A stretch of 47,446 nucleotides of DNA from Methylococcales bacterium (GTDB lineage: Bacteria > Pseudomonadota > Gammaproteobacteria > Methylococcales > Methylomonadaceae): assembly GCA_026399075.1 (NCBI GenBank), contig JAPLRR010000085.1, forward strand, positions 1 through 47,446. Reading direction: 5' to 3'. The translations under genes and the position numbers were made by a program. The notes under the pieces were generated by a model that had not been told where the DNA came from, did no database searches, and saw nothing but the letters and a program-made list of their open reading frames with translations. Positions 32,767 to 42,709 of the stretch are shown here, one piece after another (the stretch's first letter is position 1; each line of letters begins with the position of its first letter).

Positions 32767-35167
32767 AATGATGCCCTGCAAAGGGTTTTGTTAACTTAAG
32801 ATCATTTAACGGCACGGGCTTACCGATACCATATCCTTGGGCATAATCCACACCCAATTCATTTAACAGCTTGAAAATCTGTTCGTCTTCTACAAATTCG
32901 GCAATGGTTTTTTTACCCATAATGTGGCCTACTTCATTAATCGCCCTCACCATGGCAAAATCAACTTTATCATCGACAATGTCCTTCACAAATAAACCAT
33001 CAATTTTAAGGAAATCGACGGGTAAATTCTTCAAATAAGCAAAAGAAGATAAACCACTGCCAAAATCATCCAATGAAAATAAACAGCCAAGATTCCTTAA
33101 ATGATTAATAAATTTTGTTGCATAAGACAAATTGGCGATAGCCGCTGTCTCCGTAATCTCGAAACAGATTTTGTGCGTAGGGATGGCCCACAACTCAAAT
33201 TGCTCGGTAATATATGACAGCATAAGTTCATCCGACAGCGACACACCTGACAAATTTATCGAACAAATGGACAATTCATCCAAAAAATCGGGCTTTTTGG
33301 CTATCCATTCAAATAAGTTACTGATAACCCAGCGGTCTAGCGAAGACGCCAAATTATAGCGTTCGGCTGAAGATAAAAAAGCGCCTGGTGGGATGATACT
33401 GCCGCTTTCATCCCGATAACGGATGAGGGTTTCAAAATGCAGGCCCTCATCATGCGCAGATACAGGGACAATCAGCTGCCCAAATAAACAAAACCGATTT
33501 TGTTCCAGACCACGTTGAATTTTTGACACCCACTGCATTTCCCCATGCCGTTGTGCCAAAGCCTCATCGTCTGGCCGAAACACATGCACCCGGTTACGGC
33601 CTTTATCTTTTGCGGCATAACAAGCGGCATCGGCCTCTTTAAGCAGTTCCACGGCATTGCCACTAGTTGCATTGATTGATGAAACGCCAATGCTGACACC
33701 CACAGTAAAACGCCTGTCTTCCCAAGCAAAATGAAAGTCGCTGATCATATCGCGTATTTTTTCACAGGCCAAATAAGCGTCATCAAGCGAACAGTTATAC
33801 ATTAAAACACCAAACTCATCACCACCCAAACGGGCAACAAAATCATTCCGCCGTAAATTTTTTCGTAACAAATCACCCAATTGCCTAAGCAGCTCATCAC
33901 CGGCAAGATGCCCACAGGTGTCATTCACCACTTTAAACTGATCCAGATCCAAATAGCATAGGGCGTGTTCGGTTTTATCGACATGCACCAATAACACTAA
34001 GGAATTAATGTGCTTATCAAACTCACTGCGGTTGGCAAGGCCAGTTAAGGCGTCATGGCTGGATTGATAAGCAATTTGTTCACTCAAATCATGGGTTTCT
34101 GTAACATCCTCACAAACCAACAGCAAACTGCTTTGCTGGCTTTCATTTTCAAACGACCTTGCGGTTGCCCTAACCCAAATGATCCGCCCATTATAACAAA
34201 CCTGCCTAAGCTCTTGTTTATGGACAAATAACGGACTGGCAAGGCAATGCTCAAGCAAGCCATGCATAATCGGCAAGTCATCAGGGTGGATAAAATGGAA
34301 AATCAAGCAGTCTTGTAATTCTTCAACCGTCAAGCCCAGCTGTTTGGCGCCAGTACGGTTCACCGATAAAATAAGGCCATCTTCGGAAAGGTTAAAAACC
34401 ATCGTGGGGTTGTCATCGTAGAGGGCCAAATAACGGTTTTTTGCCCGCGTCAATGACTGGTTTTGGGTCTCAACTGTGCCAATCAAATCATTGAACGCAT
34501 CAACCAAAACACCCAATTCATCATGGTTCACTTTAACCGCCCGCAACGAATAATCTTTTGTGTCACTAATCGACTTAACGGTGTTCATTAGCTTTTTTAT
34601 GGGTGATGAGATGAGCCTTAACAATGGCGCGGATAAAAAGAACGCCAAAATCGACACCCCCATCAACACTAAAAACAACAGGCCAGTAAATTGGATTTTT
34701 CGCCAATACGCCTGGGTATAATCCGCATGGATATAAACAGTGCCCAACATATCCTTATCATCAACAATCGGCTGCACAATAAGGAGATGAACGGTCTCAA
34801 ACCGGGTATGTTCATCTTTCACTGATAAGGGACAGGCAAACACTTCTGGGTTGTTTTTCAGTAACTTGGCAAAAACAACGCCTTGCGCGTCATAAAGGCA
34901 GGCGGCTTGCACTTCAGGAAGGGTATTAAGCACACCCAAGTTTTCATTGGCCAGCTCCAGATCATGGAACATCAAAGCCGCAGTACTACGATTACCGATA
35001 ATAGCCGCCAATGTGGACAAATCGTCACGGGTATTTTTTTGGAACTCGGCTATTTCAAGCACTATCAAAAATAAGCCGGCAAACAATAAGGACACCACCC
35101 CAGGGAATATTAAAGTCAGCAACAACTTATTTTTTATGGAAAGATTGCCAATTCGCTTGCTCATCAT
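32756..35167 (-). CDS. CHASE8-HAMP-PAS-GGDEF-EAL c-di-GMP enzyme
   Basis: 803 aa. TM1 about 15-39, periplasmic CHASE8-like domain about 40-155, and TM2 about 161-187. HAMP lies about 187-240, PAS about 245-357, GGDEF about 365-530 and EAL about 545-790. The cyclase site GGDEF (448-452) is intact, with an RxxD product-inhibition site at 439-442. In the phosphodiesterase domain the EAL triplet is E579-T-L. EITE (near 670), DDFGSG (700-705), K721-I-D723 and E757 are kept, so it may be active. The front half matches YfiN/TpbB, which YfiR inhibits in the periplasm. Start overlaps the yfiR stop (ATGA). Confidence 0.9.
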   Translation of the reverse strand: MMSKRIGNLSIKNKLLLTLIFPGVVSLLFAGLFLIVLEIAEFQKNTRDDLSTLAAIIGNRSTAALMFHDLELANENLGVLNTLPEVQAACLYDAQGVVFAKLLKNNPEVFACPLSVKDEHTRFETVHLLIVQPIVDDKDMLGTVYIHADYTQAYWRKIQFTGLLFLVLMGVSILAFFLSAPLLRLISSPIKKLMNTVKSISDTKDYSLRAVKVNHDELGVLVDAFNDLIGTVETQNQSLTRAKNRYLALYDDNPTMVFNLSEDGLILSVNRTGAKQLGLTVEELQDCLIFHFIHPDDLPIMHGLLEHCLASPLFVHKQELRQVCYNGRIIWVRATARSFENESQQSSLLLVCEDVTETHDLSEQIAYQSSHDALTGLANRSEFDKHINSLVLLVHVDKTEHALCYLDLDQFKVVNDTCGHLAGDELLRQLGDLLRKNLRRNDFVARLGGDEFGVLMYNCSLDDAYLACEKIRDMISDFHFAWEDRRFTVGVSIGVSSINATSGNAVELLKEADAACYAAKDKGRNRVHVFRPDDEALAQRHGEMQWVSKIQRGLEQNRFCLFGQLIVPVSAHDEGLHFETLIRYRDESGSIIPPGAFLSSAERYNLASSLDRWVISNLFEWIAKKPDFLDELSICSINLSGVSLSDELMLSYITEQFELWAIPTHKICFEITETAAIANLSYATKFINHLRNLGCLFSLDDFGSGLSSFAYLKNLPVDFLKIDGLFVKDIVDDKVDFAMVRAINEVGHIMGKKTIAEFVEDEQIFKLLNELGVDYAQGYGIGKPVPLNDLKLTKPFAGHHYVH

Positions 35168-35691
35168 TCCCCCCCCTCAACCACTTCAGCGACTTCCAAT
35201 AATTTTGCGCTGATTTTCAAGCCGCCTTGTTTGATGGGCCGGAGATTAACCTGTAGTTTAATTTTTTCATCTTGGTTTTTAACGAAACCAATCATTCCAC
35301 CTTGCTCTATGAAGCCGCTGCTTTCACCGACAACCAAGGTGTTGTTGAAATCCCGTCCAAGCAGCTTATCGCCTATAGCAGATGTCAAAAAAAGAATGTG
35401 GCAATGCGGGCCCTTGTCGATGGCCTTAAGATTTTCGTACCGTAGTAACTTAATGGGCCTAGTTAATACCGTGCGCTGCTCAATGGGGTCAATTAACTCA
35501 CCAAAAGGATCATTACCCACTATACAAATGTTAAAAGCAGCCGCATTGTCGGCAGACCAAGTGACAAACTTGGTAAAGTTATACAAATAACCGGCTTTGA
35601 TTTTGTACTCAACTGATGCAGCCTCATCTGCACTTAGCACAGATGAAAACAACAACCAGCCTATAGTCCACAGAACACTGATATATTTCAT
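35164..35691 (-). CDS. YfiR family periplasmic regulator (DUF4154)
   Basis: 175 aa with a signal peptide (about 1-21). The family core has KIKAGYLYNFTKFVTWS, FNICIVGNDPFGELID and CHILFLTSA, then GGMIGFVKNQDEKIKLQVNL. In Pseudomonas, YfiR binds and represses the cyclase YfiN in the periplasm until released by stress. Here it is first in a three-gene operon: yfiR, cyclase/phosphodiesterase, TonB receptor. The outer-membrane component YfiB is absent and a TonB receptor takes the third place. Confidence 0.87.
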   Translation of the reverse strand: MKYISVLWTIGWLLFSSVLSADEAASVEYKIKAGYLYNFTKFVTWSADNAAAFNICIVGNDPFGELIDPIEQRTVLTRPIKLLRYENLKAIDKGPHCHILFLTSAIGDKLLGRDFNNTLVVGESSGFIEQGGMIGFVKNQDEKIKLQVNLRPIKQGGLKISAKLLEVAEVVEGGE

Positions 35692-35772
35692 CTTGTCATT
35701 TTAAGTGGCTTATAATGAAGCGTATAGAAAAGCAAGGCTGCACCCCTGATCTGAATTTATTATCAGTAAAGC

Positions 35773-37098
35773 TTAGTTCATAATTGCCAAACTGGCAAAT
35801 TGTCCAAAAAACTTTTTCATCACTCTGATCATATAACCATGATCTTGAACCCCAGCACTTTCCCTAATGCTGTGCATAGCCCACAGCGGATTACCAACAT
35901 CAACTGCCGATATCCCTAAGCGTGCCGATGTTATCGGCCCGATTGTGCTGCCACATGCCAAGTCATTACGATGGGAATATTTTTGATAAGGCACATCTGC
36001 CTGTTCGCACCAGCCAATAAACTGTGCCTGGGATACACTTTCCGTACTATATCGGTTATTGGCATTAACTTTAATCACTGGGCCGTTATTCATGGTGACT
36101 TTATGATCTGGGTCATAAGCCAACGGAAAATTAGGGTGATAAGCATGGGCCATATCAGCGCTGATCATAAAACTATGGGCCAATGCACGGGAATAATCTT
36201 CGCCCTGGGTAACATAAGCCAATGCGATGCGCTGCAAAACATCGGTTAAAAAGCCGCCATCAGCCCCTTTATTGCTAGTGCTGCCTATTTCCTCATGGTC
36301 AAAAAAGGCGCACACCAAGGTATTTTCGTTTGCCAGCACCGCCTCGTCCAATAAAGCACATAGGGCGGCATGACAAGAAGCCAAGTTATCCAATTGGCTA
36401 TCCGCATAAAATTCATTATCAGCACCCCAAAAAGTGCCTTTCTGGGTATCATAGACAGCCAAATCCCAAGACAAAATACGTTCGGCGTCACCCCCTAATT
36501 GCTCTTGCAACAAACTTGTAAAAAAGGGCTGGGGTAAACAATCTTCCGCCAAGACCGATAAAATTAAGGGCAATTCATTCTGCTTATGGAGCTTTAGGCC
36601 CTCGTCATTCACAGTCCTGTTCATGTGTATGGCCAAGTTTGGCAAGCGCAACAAAGGCCGGTCAATCTTTAACAAACGGTTGACGGTTACGTTATTCGTA
36701 TCTTTAAAGCTCACCCGACCGGCAATACTCAAATCCCTGTCCGTAAAAGTCGCCAGAATCGGTCCACCGTATACCTCAACAGCCAACCTTAATGAGCCTT
36801 CCAAGCCATTCGCCGCATTCGGCTTAATCCTTAAACCGGGGGAATCAGTATGGGCACCAATGATTTTAAAACCCGTTTCTGCCAAAGGCTTTTGGCCTAA
36901 GACGAAACTTATAATGGATGAGCCGTCCCGGACTACATAATATCGGCCACCCAACTGCAACTGCCACTTTTCGGCTTCATTTAATTTTACAAAACCAAAT
37001 GCCAAAAGCTCTTGTTCAACACTACTTACAACATGCCAAGGGCTGGGGCTGGCATCAATAAAATCCAGTAGATTTTGCACTTGGCTATGGGCGTTCAT
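35773..37098 (-). CDS. apeB: M18 family aminopeptidase
   Basis: 441 aa, typical length. Metal site residues lie in [14 protein letters not shown] (H83, D85) and in the acidic [18 protein letters not shown], with a late His in [21 protein letters not shown]18 enzymes are large cytosolic oligomers that remove acidic or other N-terminal residues. Its ATG overlaps the msrB stop by 4 nt (msrB is upstream on this strand), so the two are co-translated. Confidence 0.92.
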   Translation of the reverse strand: MNAHSQVQNLLDFIDASPSPWHVVSSVEQELLAFGFVKLNEAEKWQLQLGGRYYVVRDGSSIISFVLGQKPLAETGFKIIGAHTDSPGLRIKPNAANGLEGSLRLAVEVYGGPILATFTDRDLSIAGRVSFKDTNNVTVNRLLKIDRPLLRLPNLAIHMNRTVNDEGLKLHKQNELPLILSVLAEDCLPQPFFTSLLQEQLGGDAERILSWDLAVYDTQKGTFWGADNEFYADSQLDNLASCHAALCALLDEAVLANENTLVCAFFDHEEIGSTSNKGADGGFLTDVLQRIALAYVTQGEDYSRALAHSFMISADMAHAYHPNFPLAYDPDHKVTMNNGPVIKVNANNRYSTESVSQAQFIGWCEQADVPYQKYSHRNDLACGSTIGPITSARLGISAVDVGNPLWAMHSIRESAGVQDHGYMIRVMKKFFGQFASLAIMN

Positions 37099-37490
37099 GA
37101 CTTTTCTTTTAAGGTTAGGGCTGCGGAATTAATGCAAAACCGAAGGCCAGTGGGTTTAGGGCCATCTTCAAACACATGCCCCAAATGGGCGTCACACACT
37201 TTGCAAGTCACCTCCACCCTATGCCGGCCATGGCTGGTATCGAGCTGTTTGTTTATGCCTTCAGGCAAATCAGCCCAAAAACTCGGCCAACCCGACCCTG
37301 AATCATATTTGGCTTCAGAATCAAATAAAGCATTGCCACAACAGATGCAGTGATAAGTCCCTAGTTTTTTGCAATCAGCGTATTTTCCCGTAAATGGGGG
37401 TTCCGTGCCTTTTAACCGACAAATGCTAAATTGTTCCGGCGTCAACTTATCTAGCCAAGGATCTTCATTAGTGTGGTTATTGTCAGCCAT
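37095..37490 (-). CDS. msrB: Peptide-methionine (R)-S-oxide reductase
   Basis: 131 aa. Zinc pairs are Cys48/Cys51 (CICCG) and Cys96/Cys99 (CKVCD). The family motif SGSGWPSFW is followed by [19 protein letters not shown], where Cys119 is catalytic. It reduces methionine-R-sulfoxide in proteins using thioredoxin. First gene of a pair with apeB. The resolving Cys found in some MsrB proteins is not obvious. Confidence 0.95.
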   Translation of the reverse strand: MADNNHTNEDPWLDKLTPEQFSICRLKGTEPPFTGKYADCKKLGTYHCICCGNALFDSEAKYDSGSGWPSFWADLPEGINKQLDTSHGRHRVEVTCKVCDAHLGHVFEDGPKPTGLRFCINSAALTLKEKS

Positions 37491-37697
37491 AGTATTATTT
37501 TGCGCTGCCTAAAAGATTTAATTGTACTCGATGAAAACAGCAACGCCAAAAATTCTATTGCGAAAATGACAAATAGTTGTTTGCACCAGTTAACAGGCTT
37601 GACGAACTTACAACCCGCTGCACTGTTTGTTTATTGGGCCTATCACAACAGGCGTTGGGGCGCAGCCCCCGCTTTGGGTCACTTAATGCCCTTGCTT

Positions 37698-38489
37698 TCA
37701 GAATAACAGCAACTTCACCGCCATGGCCAACAGTAACACCGAAAAATAGCGTTTTAATTTTGCGGCCGGTAGTTTATAAACCCACTTAGCCCCTATCGGC
37801 GCTGTGAAAACACTACTTAAGCCCGTGCCTAAAAAGACTGGCAAATAGACGTAACCAAAACTCCCTTCCGGCAAGCCTCCCGCATCCCAACCCAAAACCC
37901 CGTAACTGATCGTTCCTGCGATGGCTATTGGCAGGCCACACGCACTCGCCACAGCCACGGCATTACGCATCAACATTTGCCCATGCACCAAATAGGGCAC
38001 GGTGAGCGTACCCCCACCGATACCAACTATAGACGACAACATGCCAATAATGTTGGCAACCAAAAAATCCAATACCTTAGACTGCCGGGCCTGCTCCGGC
38101 TTAGGTTGCATCTGGAAAGCCATTTGCACGGCAACATAGAATAGAAAAACCACCAAGCTATAGCGCAAGGCTTCTGCGCTTATGTGCTTGGCAACCACCG
38201 CACCAACCGCAGCGCCCATCATAATCCCCGGCGTTAAAGAATACACTCTGGCCCACACCACTGTACCCAAACGATGATGCGCAATAACGGCCGCGATAGC
38301 CGTCAGGATAATAGTCGCCAAAGAAGTCGCCACCGCCATCAGCATCACCAGTTCGGCAGAAAACCCTTTTGCTGCAAATAAAAACACCAAAACGGGCACA
38401 ATCACCAAGCCACCCCCGATGCCAAACAGCCCAGCCAACAGTCCGGTGACTATTCCTAATAAAATTCCTGCCCAAAACATTTCAACCAC
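37698..38489 (-). CDS. TauE/SafE family membrane transporter
   Basis: 263 aa with about eight helices in two repeats. The first begins GIVTGLLAGLFGIGGGLVIVPVL and the second contains IIGMLSSIVGIGGGTLTVPYL, the paired glycine-rich signatures of the family. Members export sulfite, sulfoacetate or related organic anions. Substrate unknown. Stands alone, diverging from cca. Confidence 0.88.
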   Translation of the reverse strand: MVEMFWAGILLGIVTGLLAGLFGIGGGLVIVPVLVFLFAAKGFSAELVMLMAVATSLATIILTAIAAVIAHHRLGTVVWARVYSLTPGIMMGAAVGAVVAKHISAEALRYSLVVFLFYVAVQMAFQMQPKPEQARQSKVLDFLVANIIGMLSSIVGIGGGTLTVPYLVHGQMLMRNAVAVASACGLPIAIAGTISYGVLGWDAGGLPEGSFGYVYLPVFLGTGLSSVFTAPIGAKWVYKLPAAKLKRYFSVLLLAMAVKLLLF

Positions 38490-38647
38490 AAACTGTTACC
38501 CGTTAATATCTGACATGAAAAAGCGACCCCGCGAGCCGCCATTAAGTGCATCCAAGCACAACACCTTACAAACACCAGAGCTGCTTTTTGTTTGGGCTTG
38601 GGCTTGTGCTATTCTAAGCCCAACATCCAATCAACCGATCATAATTC

Positions 38648-39880
38648 ATGCAAATATACCTTGTTGGCGGTGCGGTACGCGACACCTTGCTGGGGCTTAC
38701 GGTCACAGAAAAAGACTGGGTCGTGCTGGGCGAAACGCCTGAATCCATGGTCAAACAGGGATTTCGGCCTGTGGGCAAAGATTTCCCTGTATTTTTGCAT
38801 CCGCAAAACCATGATGAATATGCCTTGGCCCGAACAGAAAGGAAAACCGCCCCAGGTTATAAAGGTTTTACCGTCCACGCCTCCCCTGACGTAACCTTGG
38901 AACAAGATTTAATCCGCCGCGACCTGACCATCAACGCCATCGCCCAAACCCCACAAGGACAGCTCATCGACCCCTATGGCGGGCAACGGGATCTTAAGCT
39001 GCGTATTTTTCGCCATATTTCCCCGGCTTTTGCTGAAGACCCTGTGCGCATTTTGCGTGTGGCGCGCTTTGCAGCCCGCTATCGGCACCTTGGCTTTACG
39101 CTTGCTGAAGAAACCAGAGCATTGATGCAAACCATGGTTGCAGCTGGGGAGGTTGACCATCTCGTGCCTGAGCGGGTTTGGGCAGAACTGTTTAAAGCCC
39201 TAAAAGAACCCTCACCCTCCGCATTTTTCTATACCTTAAAGGGTTGCACAGCCTTAGCAAAAATATTCCCTGAAATTGATAGCCTGTTTGGTGTTCCGCA
39301 ACCAGAAAAATATCACCCGGAAATTGACACTGGCTTGCACAGCATGTTGTGCCTGGAGCAAGCCGCCTTGTTATCGGACAGTCCTGAGGTCAGGTTTGCC
39401 GCTTTAGTGCATGATTTGGGCAAAAGCGCCACCCCGAAAGAAAACTGGCCACACCATTATGACCATGAAAACTTGGGCCTGCCCATTTTAGAAAACCTGT
39501 GCGCCCGCTTGCGTGTACCCAACCACTTCAAAGTGCTGGGGTTACAGGTCATGCGCTACCATACCCACAGCCATAAAGCCTTTGAACTACGCGCTTCCAC
39601 AATAACCGATATGCTGGGGCAATTGGGTGCTTTTAAAGCCAACCATACGCTAGAGCAGTTTTCCTTGGCTTGTATTGCGGATGCGCATGGCCGCACTGGC
39701 TTGGAACAATCGCCTTACCCACAAGCCCAACTGTTGGCGCAGGCAGCCAAAGCTGCGGCGGCAGTGGACACCGCATCGATTGTAAACAGTGGCCTACAAG
39801 GTGCAAAAATTGGAGATGCAATACGCTGTTTACGTATTAAGGCCGTCGCTGAGGTTATCAATACCTTCAAACCGTTGTAA
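38648..39880 (+). CDS. cca: Multifunctional CCA tRNA nucleotidyltransferase
   Basis: 410 aa (412 in E. coli). The nucleotidyltransferase core has YLVGGAVRDTLLGL, the EKDWVVLG catalytic acidic region and LEQDLIRRDLTINAIAQ. The HD phosphohydrolase domain shows VHDLGKSATPKENWPHHYDH. It adds the CCA end to tRNA, and the HD part has phosphatase and phosphodiesterase activity. Confidence 0.94.
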   Translation: MQIYLVGGAVRDTLLGLTVTEKDWVVLGETPESMVKQGFRPVGKDFPVFLHPQNHDEYALARTERKTAPGYKGFTVHASPDVTLEQDLIRRDLTINAIAQTPQGQLIDPYGGQRDLKLRIFRHISPAFAEDPVRILRVARFAARYRHLGFTLAEETRALMQTMVAAGEVDHLVPERVWAELFKALKEPSPSAFFYTLKGCTALAKIFPEIDSLFGVPQPEKYHPEIDTGLHSMLCLEQAALLSDSPEVRFAALVHDLGKSATPKENWPHHYDHENLGLPILENLCARLRVPNHFKVLGLQVMRYHTHSHKAFELRASTITDMLGQLGAFKANHTLEQFSLACIADAHGRTGLEQSPYPQAQLLAQAAKAAAAVDTASIVNSGLQGAKIGDAIRCLRIKAVAEVINTFKPL

Positions 39881-39960
39881 AATAATTATATTGCAGCCCA
39901 ATAAAGTTTTCGCCTGTTGGGCTACACTTCTATCTTTAACCAACCCAAAGTTTATAGACC

Positions 39961-40443
39961 ATGCCCTCTTTTGACATTATTTCTGAATTTGATAGCCACG
40001 AAGTCAGCAACGCCATCGACCAGGCGAGCAAAGAAATCACCACCCGTTTTGATTTTAAAGGCACGGATTCCAGCCTGGAATTAACAGACGAAAAACTGGT
40101 TATGATTTCTGAATCCACTTTCCAGTTACAGCAAATGTTCAGCGTAGTCGTTTCCAAACTCAGTCGGCGCGGGGTCGATGTTGGCTGCCTCGATGTCGGT
40201 GATGCGAAAGGCAGCGGCAAACTGATGCGTCAGGAAATAACCTTAAAACAAGGCTTGGATAGCCCGACGGCAAAAAAAATAGTCAAATTGATCAAAGACA
40301 AAAAACTCAAAGTACAAGCGGCAATTAACGGCGACAAAGTCAGGGTGACCGGAAAAAAACGCGACGACTTGCAAGAAGTGATACAGATGTTAAAAGAAGA
40401 AAAACTGGAAGTGCCCTTGCAGTTTGACAATTTCAGGGATTAG
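39961..40443 (+). CDS. YajQ family nucleotide-binding protein
   Basis: 160 aa. It starts MPSFDIISEFDSHEVSNAID, with the family's TTRFDFKGT and the second repeat AINGDKVRVTGKKRDDLQ. YajQ proteins have two ferredoxin-like RNA-binding-type domains. In Xanthomonas and Pseudomonas some bind c-di-GMP, and others bind nucleotides or RNA. Single gene; relation to the c-di-GMP operon at 30643-35691 is unproven. Confidence 0.93.
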   Translation: MPSFDIISEFDSHEVSNAIDQASKEITTRFDFKGTDSSLELTDEKLVMISESTFQLQQMFSVVVSKLSRRGVDVGCLDVGDAKGSGKLMRQEITLKQGLDSPTAKKIVKLIKDKKLKVQAAINGDKVRVTGKKRDDLQEVIQMLKEEKLEVPLQFDNFRD

Positions 40444-40454
40444 CGTGTGAATGC

Positions 40455-40478
40455 GGGCTGGTAACAAGCTACCAGCCC
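40455..40478. terminator. Hairpin just after yajQ-type gene
   Basis: GGGCTGGTA (40455-40463) pairs perfectly with TACCAGCCC (40470-40478), 11 bp past the stop. No T-run follows. Confidence 0.45.
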
Positions 40479-40502
40479 CGTCCCTGAACAATCAGCATCA
40501 AA

Positions 40503-40543
40503 ACGCCGATAAAACAGGGCACGTAGCCTGCTTTTATCGGCGT
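40503..40543. repeat. Long hairpin between convergent genes
   Basis: ACGCCGATAAAA (40503-40514) pairs with TTTTATCGGCGT (40532-40543), and CAGG / CCTG extends the stem inward with one bulged base. It is 20 bp from the DUF2288 stop on the other strand and may end transcription from either side. Confidence 0.5.
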
Positions 40544-40563
40544 AATACCGCCGCCTAACAAGC

Positions 40564-40863
40564 TCATTCCTGCACCAATATCCAAGGCTTAACCACCACA
40601 GCCCACACCTCCACCTCTGCTTGCAGCCAAGCGATGGCTTGCTGGTCAGACACCAAAGCGATTTGCCGGGATTGCAGCCAGGTTTCCACTGCCACTTTGT
40701 TGTCCAAAGAAAACTGATAAGCCACATCAACCAAATCCAACGCAGGGGCAACCCACACCGCCGTGCCGCTGGCAAAAAACCGCTGGAGTTCGTGCCAAGC
40801 AATTTTCGAGGTTTCAAGGTTTACTTTTTCTTTGGCAATATCGGTATTGTTGGTTTCATTCAT
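40564..40863 (-). CDS. DUF2288 family protein
   Basis: 99 aa cytosolic protein. ETSKIAWHELQRFFASGTAV followed by DLVDVAYQFSLDN and VKPWILVQE matches DUF2288, small gammaproteobacterial and cyanobacterial proteins without known function. Convergent with the yajQ-type gene and divergent from the TPR gene. Confidence 0.8.
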   Translation of the reverse strand: MNETNNTDIAKEKVNLETSKIAWHELQRFFASGTAVWVAPALDLVDVAYQFSLDNKVAVETWLQSRQIALVSDQQAIAWLQAEVEVWAVVVKPWILVQE

Positions 40864-40950
40864 CGTTAAATTTTTAATAGTGTCGTTAGAAATGGGATGG
40901 ATATTCTATAATAATTTGATTACCAACCACCCTTTAAGGAGTCAATAAGC

Positions 40951-41769
40951 ATGTCGCTCATCCCATCATTCACCAAAAAATCAAAACTCAACGCCACCAT
41001 TAAACAAACGGCACAGGCTCGTGCCAGCGAAGGCAATACCGCTAACGCGCTCTATAAAGCCGCTTATCTAAGCTATGCGGAAATTTTGCAGGATGACCCA
41101 TTACGCGCTGAGACACTCTACAACTGGGGTTTCGCCTTATTACACCAAGCCAAAACCAAAACTGACGAAGAAGCCGCCAAAATTTATCTGGATGCCATTG
41201 AAAAATTCACTTTTTGCCTGTTGATCAACCCTAACTATTTGGGCGCAGCCATCAATGGCGGCGTGGCCTATATGGATTTGGCGCGCTTACAACGAGTCCC
41301 GCCCGATGATGCCTTATATAATTTGGCAAAAAAGCAATTTGAAAAAGCCAACGCCATACAAGCGGGGACAGCATCCTATAACTTGGCATGTATTTATAGT
41401 TTGCGCGGCGAGCATGATGCCTGCCTAAAGGCGTTGGAACATTCCAGGGACAAAGTGACCCTGCCAGAAGCTGATGAAATCCTTAATGACCCTGACCTGA
41501 TTAATGTTAACGGACAAGAATGGTTTACCACCTTTATGGAGTCTTTAACCAAAAAAGCCGAAGCCGACCTAAAAAACCAAGAAGAGGAAGCAAAAGCCGC
41601 CGCAGAAAAGAAGGACGCAAAATGGGTAATAGTTGACCGTACAGCCAGTTCAGACGACGCTACGGCAGAATCAAGCGATAGCCAAGAAACCACCGCTACG
41701 GAACAAAACGCACAAACTGAAGGGCAAACTACCCCGGAATCAACCAACAGCGAACCCGCACCCAACTAG
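40951..41769 (+). CDS. TPR-repeat protein with acidic tail
   Basis: 272 aa. Tetratricopeptide-like helical pairs cover about 18-175 (ANALYKAAYLSYAEILQDDP, AETLYNWGFALLHQA, ASYNLACIYSLRGEHDACLK). A charged coiled coil about 200-225 (KKAEADLKNQEEEAKAAAEK) and a Ser/Thr/Glu-rich disordered tail follow. No signal peptide. Likely a protein-interaction scaffold; partner unknown. A ribosome site AAGGAG precedes the start. Confidence 0.78.
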   Translation: MSLIPSFTKKSKLNATIKQTAQARASEGNTANALYKAAYLSYAEILQDDPLRAETLYNWGFALLHQAKTKTDEEAAKIYLDAIEKFTFCLLINPNYLGAAINGGVAYMDLARLQRVPPDDALYNLAKKQFEKANAIQAGTASYNLACIYSLRGEHDACLKALEHSRDKVTLPEADEILNDPDLINVNGQEWFTTFMESLTKKAEADLKNQEEEAKAAAEKKDAKWVIVDRTASSDDATAESSDSQETTATEQNAQTEGQTTPESTNSEPAPN

Positions 41770-41833
41770 TCCACTTGCCCAGAGGGTGCGCACCGCGCAC
41801 CTTCCAATGCCAACGGCCATAAGGAATCCGGCG

Positions 41834-42385
41834 CTAGGCTTGGTGGCAAGCCGCCAACAAAGCCTGCATCTTGGCCAGTCCTAACCCCCGAGTCAATTCA
41901 ATATTCCGCTGGGGAATAGCCGCTGTGTCAGGATAGCCGTCAATAACCCGCTCCAGGCTGCTTTCCCGTAATAAATGCAGCATGGGATAAGGTGAGCGGT
42001 TGGTGTAATTGGCTGGATCATCCTGCTTAGCCCCCTCAAAACAATAATCTGGATGAAAACTGGCTAACTGATAAACACCTTCATAGTCCTGGTCAAGCAA
42101 TACCGCTTCGGCAAGCTCAAGAAAGTCCAAATAATCGTCAAAAGCCGTAAAGGCAGCGCCATAAATCAGCAAGGTCGTTTCAATGCTGGCATCAATATTC
42201 AAGCGGTCGCATTCTTTCAGCAAATCCAAAAGGCAAGCCTCAATATCGGTGTCGTGGTTGACGCTAAAACGAACACTGCCGCGTTCCACTTCACGCTGGG
42301 CAAACGGGCAAATACTGAGCCCGATAATGATGGATTTTAACCATGCTTGGGTGCTTGCTAAGGGTTGTAGGTCTTGATTATCCAT
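41834..42385 (-). CDS. DUF1415 family protein
   Basis: 183 aa cytosolic protein. WLKSIIIGLSICPFAQREVE, then FHPDYCFEG and NRSPYPMLHLLRESSLERVI match DUF1415, common in gammaproteobacteria and of unknown function. The Cys in LSICPFA is family-conserved. The adjoining region 42386-42709 contains no supportable gene except short unlikely frames. Confidence 0.83.
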   Translation of the reverse strand: MDNQDLQPLASTQAWLKSIIIGLSICPFAQREVERGSVRFSVNHDTDIEACLLDLLKECDRLNIDASIETTLLIYGAAFTAFDDYLDFLELAEAVLLDQDYEGVYQLASFHPDYCFEGAKQDDPANYTNRSPYPMLHLLRESSLERVIDGYPDTAAIPQRNIELTRGLGLAKMQALLAACHQA

Positions 42386-42709
42386 TGCCGTGTTGTGTTT
42401 TATTCGGTGAATTGCAATTAATTTTCAGTGCGGGTATTACCCGCCGTATCTAGCATAGCGGCTAAGCTACCGATAAGCCATTGATTATAAGTTTTTCTGT
42501 TCGGTAACCCACTTAAGGCACACTTAAGACTCCCCCAGTTAAAATTACCCTGCGTTAATACCAAACGTAAGAAGCAATCTGCGGCAAAACCATTGCCCCA
42601 GTATGACAAAGCAAAGAATTATGGGTTTAAGACACAAACCGACATCCTAATTCTTTATATGGCCCGTTACTGGTCTGGCCATAGATTTTAATTAAAAAAA
42701 GGCACAATC

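Noticed and set aside
42418..42609. 63-residue minus-strand frame
   Set aside because: No ribosome site or family similarity seen; treated as non-coding.
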